From contig JAEEXJ010000012.1 in assembly GCA_016291475.1 (NCBI GenBank), positions 1-43,951 of the forward strand: 43,951 bases of DNA. The letters run 5' to 3'. Positions 37,589 to 43,951 of this stretch are shown here, piece after piece. The notes below the pieces were generated by a model. That model had not been told where the DNA came from, ran no database searches, and was given only the letters and a program-made list of their open reading frames with translations. Source of the stretch: Lachnospiraceae bacterium. Its GTDB lineage: Bacteria; Bacillota_A; Clostridia; Lachnospirales; Lachnospiraceae. The translations under genes were made by a program, and so were the position numbers. Position 1 is the first letter of the stretch. Each line of letters opens with the position of its first letter.

Positions 37589-39250
37589 ATGGATAAGTTA
37601 AAACCGAAGCTTTTTTCCGTAATGAAAAATTATAACGGAGCACAGTTAGCAAAGGATGTGGTCGCAGGTATCATCGTAGCGATAATCGCACTCCCTCTGT
37701 CTATCGCACTTGCCATCGCATCGGGTGTAGGCCCTGAGGCCGGTGTATATACCGCGATCGTTGCAGGTTTCCTCGTAGCATTCTTCGGAGGAAGCAGAGT
37801 CCAGATTGCCGGACCCACCGCCGCATTTGCAACCATAGTTGCAGGAATCGTGGCACGTGACGGCACCGAAGGGCTGATGGTCGCAACCATCATGGCAGGT
37901 ATCCTTCTCATCGTCATGGGATTCTGCCGTTTCGGAAATCTTCTTAAATATATCCCCTATACCATTACAACGGGATTTACCGCAGGTATAGCAGTCACTC
38001 TTTTCATCGGACAGATCAAGGACTTTGCGGGCATCGCGTATATGCACGGGGAAAAGCCCATTGAGACCGCAGAAAAGATCGAAGCTCTTATAGCTAACCT
38101 TAATACTATCAATATACAGGCTGTTGCCATCGGAGCTCTTGCACTTGCGATACTTATCATCTGGCCCAAGTTCTTCAAGAAGATCCCGGGATCACTTATC
38201 GCAGTTATCGTAACCGCAGCCATTGTTAAGATCTTCGATCTTGATGTTAATACCATCGGAAAGGCATTCCAGGATATCAGAACCGGGCTTCCCGTATGCA
38301 CGCTGAATGCATCTCTGTTTTCACTTACAATGATGAAATCACAGATGATGAACGCGGTTACCATCGCACTTCTTGCAGGTATCGAGTCACTCCTTTCCGC
38401 AGTCGTTGCGGATTCCATGATCGGTTCCAAGCATCGATCCAACATGGAACTTATCGCACAGGGTATCGGTAATATCGGTTCCGCATGCTTTGGAGGTATC
38501 CCCGCAACAGGCGCGATCGCAAGAACCGCGGCAAATATCAAGAGCGGCGGACGTACTCCCATCGCGGGAATGGTTCACTCCATCATGCTGGTTCTGGTAG
38601 TGGTATTCCTCATGCCTCTTGCAAAGCTCATCCCCATGCCCTGCATTGCCGCTATCCTTTTCCAGGTTGCTTACAACATGAGCGGATGGAGAAATTTCGT
38701 AAAGCTCTGCAAATCATCACCCAAGAGCGACATCCTTGTACTTGTACTGACCTTCGGTCTTACCGTTATCTTTGACCTGGTAGTTGCTATCGAGGCGGGA
38801 ATCCTTCTTGCAGCTATTCTCTTCATGAAGAGAATGAGCGATGTCACCACCGTAGAGGGCTGGAAAGAAGTGGATGAGGAGAACGATCCCGATTCCATTA
38901 CTTTAAGAACCATCCCCGAGCATACTGTTGTATACGAATTTTCAGGTCCCATGTTCTTCGCTGCAGCAGGCAAGATCCTTCAGATCTCTTTTAAAGAAGA
39001 TACCAAGGTGCTCGTTATCAGAATGAGAAGCGTAAGTGCAATGGATGCTACGGCTATGCACAATCTCGAGCAGCTCTATGATGACTGCGCAGGCAGAGGT
39101 ATCAAGATCGTACTCTCACACGTAAATGAGCAGCCTCTTCGTGTGATTCAGAAGGCAGGCTTTGAGGCGAAGATCGGAAAAGAAAACTTCGCACCTCACA
39201 TCGATGATGCGCTTAAGCGTGCGGAAGAATTAGTAAGTAAGAAAGGTTAA
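37589..39250 (+). CDS. SulP-family anion transporter with STAS domain
   Basis: A 553-residue SLC26/SulP permease. The membrane part (residues about 20-420) shows the family's PLSIALAIASGVGPEAGVYTAIVAGFL and GSRVQIAGPTAAFATIVAG segments near the N-terminus; the C-terminal STAS domain begins about residue 440 (VVYEFSGPMFFAAAG, VIRMRSVSAMDATAMHNLEQL). It should carry sulfate, bicarbonate or a similar anion; the substrate is not readable. ATG 37589 has only a weak ribosome binding site. The CPBP protease gene follows 11 bases later. Confidence 0.93.
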   Translation: MDKLKPKLFSVMKNYNGAQLAKDVVAGIIVAIIALPLSIALAIASGVGPEAGVYTAIVAGFLVAFFGGSRVQIAGPTAAFATIVAGIVARDGTEGLMVATIMAGILLIVMGFCRFGNLLKYIPYTITTGFTAGIAVTLFIGQIKDFAGIAYMHGEKPIETAEKIEALIANLNTINIQAVAIGALALAILIIWPKFFKKIPGSLIAVIVTAAIVKIFDLDVNTIGKAFQDIRTGLPVCTLNASLFSLTMMKSQMMNAVTIALLAGIESLLSAVVADSMIGSKHRSNMELIAQGIGNIGSACFGGIPATGAIARTAANIKSGGRTPIAGMVHSIMLVLVVVFLMPLAKLIPMPCIAAILFQVAYNMSGWRNFVKLCKSSPKSDILVLVLTFGLTVIFDLVVAIEAGILLAAILFMKRMSDVTTVEGWKEVDEENDPDSITLRTIPEHTVVYEFSGPMFFAAAGKILQISFKEDTKVLVIRMRSVSAMDATAMHNLEQLYDDCAGRGIKIVLSHVNEQPLRVIQKAGFEAKIGKENFAPHIDDALKRAEELVSKKG

Positions 39251-39261
39251 TTGTTTTAAGT

Positions 39262-40125
39262 ATGAAAAAGTTTCTCACAGGTTTGTTAACAGTAGTAAAG
39301 GTAATTATCGCGATCCTCATCATTCCCATCGCTCAGTTTCTTGCGGAAGTTGTACTGATTCCTTTCGGAGAGCCTCAGGGAATCATGAAAGGAATAACCT
39401 ATATCTTATGGGGAATCCTTTATCCCGGTTTTGCAATCCTGTTTGTATGGCTCTTTGCAAAGTTTATCTGTAAGAAAAAGATGTCCGAGATACTCATTAC
39501 CAAAGTAAAGGTAAAGTTTAAATGGGTCATCGCAGCATTCCTTCTTCCTCTGGGAGTTACCGCAACTTACGTGATCGCGGTACCCGGACAGCTCGTAAAG
39601 CATACACTTGACGGCATCGGAATATTCAATGCTCTTGCACTTGCGATCGTCTTCACAGGATTCGCGGCAGGCGTTGTAGAGGAGATGGTCTTCAGGGGAA
39701 TCATCATGGACCTTCTGAAGGAAAGATGGAACATCGCAGTCGCAGTAATTGCTCCTTCCGTAGTATTCGGATTCGTACATGTCCTTGGAATGAATTTCTC
39801 CATCGGAAGCATAATCCTCGTAACAGTTGCAGGTACCATGGTAGGAATCATGTTCTCACTGGTCGCACTTGAGGGCGGATCCATTTGGAACAGTGCAGTG
39901 ATGCACATGGCATGGAATACGATCATAATCGGAGGACTCTTCAGGGTCGGCATTAATAAGGATTCTGCAGATATTTACGAATACCTTCTTGCAAGCGATA
40001 AATTCTGGATCACCGGCGGAGAGTTCGGTATCGAATCCGCGCTTCCTTCCGTCATCGGATATACGATCGTTGCGGTCATTGCTTTTATGATGCTTCGCAA
40101 GAAAAAAGAGAATAAAGAATCATAA
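39262..40125 (+). CDS. CPBP-family intramembrane protease (Abi/CAAX type)
   Basis: A 287-residue membrane protein with about eight helices. The catalytic motifs are EEMVFRG (residues around 146-152), FGFVH, and HMAWN near residue 210, the EExxxR, FxxxH and HxxxN/B set of CPBP (Abi/Rce1-like) proteases. All are present, so it may be active. Such proteins take part in bacteriocin self-immunity or prenyl-peptide processing; the partner is unknown. It follows the SulP gene by 11 bases and ends before a strong terminator. Confidence 0.9.
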   Translation: MKKFLTGLLTVVKVIIAILIIPIAQFLAEVVLIPFGEPQGIMKGITYILWGILYPGFAILFVWLFAKFICKKKMSEILITKVKVKFKWVIAAFLLPLGVTATYVIAVPGQLVKHTLDGIGIFNALALAIVFTGFAAGVVEEMVFRGIIMDLLKERWNIAVAVIAPSVVFGFVHVLGMNFSIGSIILVTVAGTMVGIMFSLVALEGGSIWNSAVMHMAWNTIIIGGLFRVGINKDSADIYEYLLASDKFWITGGEFGIESALPSVIGYTIVAVIAFMMLRKKKENKES

Positions 40126-40133
40126 GTGATATG

Positions 40134-40164
40134 AAAGACAACCCAAAAACGGGTTGTCTTTTTT
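40134..40164 (+). terminator. Intrinsic terminator after the CPBP gene
   Basis: AAAGACAACCC pairs with GGGTTGTCTTT around a short loop, then TTTT. Confidence 0.92.
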
Positions 40165-40179
40165 ATACTAAAAAACTTC

Positions 40180-40208
40180 TTGCATAGAGAACATTATTTG
40201 TATATACT
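40180..40208 (+). promoter_or_regulatory. Promoter of the final ABC operon
   Basis: TTGCAT (40180-40185), 17-base spacer, TATACT (40203-40208): a strong sigma-A-like arrangement directly after the terminator. The leader of about 55 bases contains a G-rich stretch (GCGCGGGGGCG). Confidence 0.75.
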
Positions 40209-40271
40209 AACGAACAATATACTATCTGAGTAAGTGCGCGGGGGCGTTGTTTTTATAGCTTGGAGAGCATT

Positions 40272-42143
40272 ATGTCAGAAAAGAAGAAAAAAGATATTTC
40301 TAAAAGCAGGGCTATCGCCAACAATTTCTTTGCCCTGGGTCTGGTATCGCGGATATCCAAGAAGTTTGTGGTTCACAAGGCCATAAGTAAATTTCTGGGA
40401 TATTTCGAATGGCTGTTTTACAGCGCATTTTTCATGCGATACGTCATCAATTCACTGGAAAACGGCGATGCATTTTCACACATCATGATATTCATAGTCA
40501 TCGTGACTGTTGTTTTTGCGGGCATGAGCCTTTATAACAGCATTCTCGAAGGCAGTATCATTCCGGTCTGTTCAGCGATTATCAATAAGGGTCTTTATAC
40601 CAAGCTCTTTAAGAAATCGAGAAACGTTGAGCTGGAGTGTTTTGAAAACAGTGATTTCTACGACAAGTACACTCTTGCCATGGACAAAGCGGATGAGAGA
40701 ATGTTAAGCACGGTTGATGTAATCTTCGGAGTTATCTTCGGCGCAATCTCAAGTGTGTGTGCTTTCGTATTCATGTATCAGGTCGATAAACTGTCGGTTC
40801 TTTTCATTATCTTCCCCATTATCGGAAACTTCGTATTCGGAAGAATGGTAGCAAAGATAGATTTCGCCAGGGGCAAGGATATGGTTCCCCATAACAGAAA
40901 GAGCGCATACGTAAACAGAGTTATGTACCTGCCTGAGTATGCCAAGGAAATAAGACTTACCAAAGTCTTCTCCCTTATGAAGAGACAGTACAGAGATGCC
41001 ATCAAGGGAATCGGAGAAGTTACGGATAAGTACTCCGCAAAGTCTGCGGTATTCCACTGGCTCTATGTCATGTTTACTTTTACCTTCATCTTCGAAGGAC
41101 TTCTCATGTACGGAGCTTACAGAACTCTCGCAAGTCATACCATGACACTTGCACAGCTCTCGGTAATTACCAGTATGATGGTTTCCACCACATGGATACT
41201 CATCGGATTTACGGATTCCATTACCGCACTTTTCAAGAACGGACTTTTCATCGAATACCTCAGAACCTTCCTTGAGTATGAAGAGAAGATTCCCGAGGAT
41301 TCAAAGGGAATTGATCCCGGCAAAGAGATCAAATCCATTGAGTTCAGAGATGTATCTTTCTCCTACAAGGATAAAGAAGTACTTTCTCACTTGAATATGG
41401 AATTCAGAGGCGGCAAGACCTATGCACTTGTAGGACATAACGGTGCAGGTAAGACCACGTTGATAAAACTGCTCCTTAGATTCTACGATCCCACTGACGG
41501 AATGATCCTTCTAAACGGACGCAACATCAAGGACTTCGATCTGCAGAAGTATCGTGCACTGTTTGCAACCGCATTCCAGGATCACAGAATGTTCTCCATG
41601 TCCGTTCTCGATAACGTAGTCATGGGAGAAAATATTCCGGATGATATAAAAGAAAGAAAAGTTGTGGAAGCACTTATGCTTTCCGGAGCTTACGATAAAG
41701 TAATGTCACTTCCCAAGGGCATCTACACCACACTTACCCATGAATTCGATGATGAGGGCGCAGTGCTTTCGGGCGGTGAGTTCCAGAAGATAGTCGTTGC
41801 AAGAGCGTTCGTTAAGGATTGTCCTTTCAAAATCTTCGACGAGCCTTCAAGTGCACTTGATCCTATCGCGGAGAATAAACTCTTCGACAATATCTATGAT
41901 TCATGCAGGGATAATACTCTGGTATTTATCTCACACAGATTGTCATCGGTTCAGAATGCCGACTATGTATACCTGCTTTCAGGCGGATGCGTTAAGGAGC
42001 AGGGAAACCATGCTTCACTTATGGCCCAGAACGGTATATATGCGGATATGTACAACAAGCAGGCTAAGAACTACCTGGCACTTAGTGAGCCAACAGAAAC
42101 CGTCCCCGCCGGCATAGGAGAGGAGGTGATGGCAGGTGTCTGA
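40272..42143 (+). CDS. ABC exporter half-subunit 1 (membrane plus ATPase)
   Basis: A 623-residue subunit. Membrane domain at about residues 30-330 with six helices (YINSLENG loop, VVTVVFAGMSLYNS), then an ATPase domain: Walker A GHNGAGKTT, signature LSGGEFQK, Walker B FKIFDEPSSALD and switch His in FISHRLSSVQ. All ATPase residues are present. ATG 40272 has GGAG at 40262-40265; TTG 40260 in frame is possible. It is followed by a second, similar subunit whose GTG start overlaps its stop, so the two should form a heterodimer. Substrate unknown; CPBP and ABC neighbours hint at peptides, but that is speculation. Confidence 0.88.
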   Translation: MSEKKKKDISKSRAIANNFFALGLVSRISKKFVVHKAISKFLGYFEWLFYSAFFMRYVINSLENGDAFSHIMIFIVIVTVVFAGMSLYNSILEGSIIPVCSAIINKGLYTKLFKKSRNVELECFENSDFYDKYTLAMDKADERMLSTVDVIFGVIFGAISSVCAFVFMYQVDKLSVLFIIFPIIGNFVFGRMVAKIDFARGKDMVPHNRKSAYVNRVMYLPEYAKEIRLTKVFSLMKRQYRDAIKGIGEVTDKYSAKSAVFHWLYVMFTFTFIFEGLLMYGAYRTLASHTMTLAQLSVITSMMVSTTWILIGFTDSITALFKNGLFIEYLRTFLEYEEKIPEDSKGIDPGKEIKSIEFRDVSFSYKDKEVLSHLNMEFRGGKTYALVGHNGAGKTTLIKLLLRFYDPTDGMILLNGRNIKDFDLQKYRALFATAFQDHRMFSMSVLDNVVMGENIPDDIKERKVVEALMLSGAYDKVMSLPKGIYTTLTHEFDDEGAVLSGGEFQKIVVARAFVKDCPFKIFDEPSSALDPIAENKLFDNIYDSCRDNTLVFISHRLSSVQNADYVYLLSGGCVKEQGNHASLMAQNGIYADMYNKQAKNYLALSEPTETVPAGIGEEVMAGV

Positions 42144-43951
42144 CGTTAAGAAAGAAGCTAAGACAAAAGATCCCAAGAAGAGTTTTAAGAACGTTTGGAG
42201 AAATCAGCTCTTCCTTTGGAACATCTGCTTTAAGACCGCTCCCGGATACATGATCTATTTTCTCTACGATGCCTTCAGATATCAGGGCGTAATATTCATA
42301 GAGCACGTACTCGGAATCAGGTATGTCCTCAGATGTGCGGAATTCCAGGAGCCTTTGTGGAAAGCACTCCTTTACATCGGAATAGTACTTGCGATCAATC
42401 TCATACAGATCATTCCCGACGGATTCTTCATCTACAAATGGTCACCCAAGACCAAGCCGAAGCTCTATCAGGCACTTAAAGAGCAGATGTATAAGAAGGC
42501 CGCACAGATCGATCTGTCATGCTACGACGATCCCAAGTATTACAATGATTTCGTCCTTGCGGTTTCGGAAGCTGAGAGCAGCATAGACAGATTCCTTACC
42601 ATGTGCAACGGAATCGTTCAGGCACTTACCATTATCTTTACTACCGGTGTTTTCTACCTGGTAACGGATGCTGCCGGAATCTTCTTCGTACTTGCATCTC
42701 TGGTGCTCAGATTCCTGGTATCCAAGGTGCTGAACAAACTCAACTACGATCTCCGCATCAAGACCAATCCTCTTGAGAGAAAGAGAAATTACGTAAGCAG
42801 GGTTTTCTATCTCAACGATTATGCCAAGGAACTCAGACTTCACAAGAACGTAGGTGATGCTCTGGAAAAAGAATTCCTTGAAGCAAACAATGAGATCATC
42901 AAAGAAAGAAAAGCAGTCGCAGGAAAGAAGTCCTTCCTCATGTTCTCCAGAAACTACATGGTGGGCGACTTCATTATGGACGGACTCTACATCACATACT
43001 TAGTCTTCCAGGCTGCGGTACTTCACACCGTTGCATACAGCGATGCGGTTGTCCTCTTTAACAGAACAGGAAGTTTGAGACGTGCCATGGCAGGCATAGC
43101 GGACATCTTCCCCCAGGCTCAGGAAAACAGCCTCTATGTTGATAAGATCAGAGCATTCCTTGATTACGTGCCCAAGATGAATGTGATGGAAGGTGAGATG
43201 GTACCCGAAGGAAATGCTGACCTTGTTCTCGACCATGTAAGCTTTAAGTATTCAGAGAATGCACCCGAAACGCTGAAGGATATTTCCCTCAGGATCAAGG
43301 CGGGCGAGAGAGTTGCGATAGTAGGATATAACGGTGCGGGTAAGACCACACTGATCAAGCTCCTCATGAGACTCTACGATCCCACCGATGGAACCATCAA
43401 ATATCACGATAAGGACATCAAGACCTACAGTCCTTACGATTACAGAAGACGAATCGGTGTTGTTTTCCAGGATTTCCAGATGTATGGAGCTACACTCGGT
43501 GAAAATGTCGTAATGGACAGAGCACGCAGTACCGATACCGCGGAGAAGGATGAGAAGATTATCGCCTCACTTCGTAAGTCCGGCTTCGGAGCAAGATTGG
43601 ATACTCTTGAGAAGAAGCTTGATACTCCCGTTACCACGGAGTTTGAAGAAGAGGGCGTTAACTTCTCCGGAGGTGAGAGTCAGAAGATCGCCATATCCAG
43701 AGCGTTCTACAAGGATGCGGATATGCTGATCATGGATGAGCCTTCAAGTGCGCTGGATCCACTGGCTGAATATGAACTTAACAAGGCCATGGAATCTGCT
43801 GCGGAGGGTAAGACCGTATTCTATATCTCCCACAGACTTTCAACCACAAGAGATGCGGACAGAATTCTCATGCTTGAGAACGGACGCATTGTTGAGGAAG
43901 GTGACCACGATTCACTCCTTAAGCTCGGCGGTAAGTATGCCGAGATGTGGA
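42136..43951 (+). CDS. ABC exporter half-subunit 2 (partial, runs off the window)
   Basis: 605 codons are visible without a stop and nearly the whole protein is present. GTG at 42136 with AGGAGG at 42121-42126 overlaps the upstream stop. Six membrane helices at about residues 40-320 are followed by an ATPase: Walker A GYNGAGKTT, Q-loop VFQDFQMYG, signature FSGGESQK, Walker B MLIMDEPSSALD and switch His in YISHRLSTTRDAD. It resembles its neighbour over its entire length and is very probably its partner. Catalytic residues in both are intact. The end is outside the window. Confidence 0.88.
   Translation, partial: MSDVKKEAKTKDPKKSFKNVWRNQLFLWNICFKTAPGYMIYFLYDAFRYQGVIFIEHVLGIRYVLRCAEFQEPLWKALLYIGIVLAINLIQIIPDGFFIYKWSPKTKPKLYQALKEQMYKKAAQIDLSCYDDPKYYNDFVLAVSEAESSIDRFLTMCNGIVQALTIIFTTGVFYLVTDAAGIFFVLASLVLRFLVSKVLNKLNYDLRIKTNPLERKRNYVSRVFYLNDYAKELRLHKNVGDALEKEFLEANNEIIKERKAVAGKKSFLMFSRNYMVGDFIMDGLYITYLVFQAAVLHTVAYSDAVVLFNRTGSLRRAMAGIADIFPQAQENSLYVDKIRAFLDYVPKMNVMEGEMVPEGNADLVLDHVSFKYSENAPETLKDISLRIKAGERVAIVGYNGAGKTTLIKLLMRLYDPTDGTIKYHDKDIKTYSPYDYRRRIGVVFQDFQMYGATLGENVVMDRARSTDTAEKDEKIIASLRKSGFGARLDTLEKKLDTPVTTEFEEEGVNFSGGESQKIAISRAFYKDADMLIMDEPSSALDPLAEYELNKAMESAAEGKTVFYISHRLSTTRDADRILMLENGRIVEEGDHDSLLKLGGKYAEMW

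Overview
The window reads as a chromosomal segment of an anaerobic Firmicute, most likely a Lachnospiraceae member (Butyrivibrio/Roseburia-type). Reasons: AGA-rich arginine usage, strong AGGAGG Shine-Dalgarno sites, CPBP proteases, LytTR-DUF3021 pairs, a PfoR-type permease, Feo with its clostridial Cys-rich partner, and families typical of that group. Species assignment is inference. I saw no rRNA, tRNA, CRISPR array, integrase or transposase.

1-4.7 kb: the 3' end of metK, then a five-gene operon (SsuABC/TauABC-like importer, a radical SAM protein with unusual CX9CX2C spacing, and a flavin split-barrel protein). 4.8-9.6 kb: a response regulator, a histidine kinase without membrane segments, and a MacB/Bce-like ABC transporter whose large permease probably serves as the sensor. 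9.6-11.6 kb: membrane-anchored alpha/beta hydrolase with the first LytTR/DUF3021 pair. 11.6-12.5 kb: a MmcQ-alkyltransferase-DUF4298 triple fusion. 12.5-14.2 kb: an AT-richer patch with a 400-base gene-poor stretch and two tandem paralogous surface proteins. 14.3-18.6 kb: metal-dependent hydrolase, PH-like protein, large membrane-anchored hydrolase, YwlG-like protein and a lipoprotein.

18.6-21.2 kb: a zinc-homeostasis unit: Fur/Zur-type regulator, palindromic operator over a promoter, COG0523 metallochaperone GTPase, and a second GTPase-like protein fused to a DUF1980 (YcgQ) domain. 21.2-23.8 kb: ABC-2 exporter with the second LytTR/DUF3021 pair, preceded by a perfect 11-bp direct repeat of 21-bp period placed just upstream of the -35 box. 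23.8-28.9 kb (minus strand): two large ABC half-transporters around a DUF1854 protein. 29-33 kb: histidine phosphatase, flavin split-barrel protein, stand-alone EAL phosphodiesterase, PfoR-like permease, anchored hypothetical. 33.2-34.7 kb: small membrane protein with the third LytTR/DUF3021 pair. 34.8-37.5 kb: feoA, feoB and a 47-residue FeoB-associated Cys-rich protein. 37.5-40.1 kb: SulP transporter and CPBP protease. 40.2 kb to the end: a heterodimeric ABC exporter whose second subunit runs off the window.

Scattered between genes are at least nine palindromic repeats built around GGGACGGTTC or GGGAC...TTTTGTCACC with variable arms. The main threads worth following are the three LytTR-DUF3021 modules with their putative 21-bp-period operators (one gene carrying an in-frame palindromic insertion), the radical SAM importer cassette, the zinc unit, and the DUF1854 ABC system.
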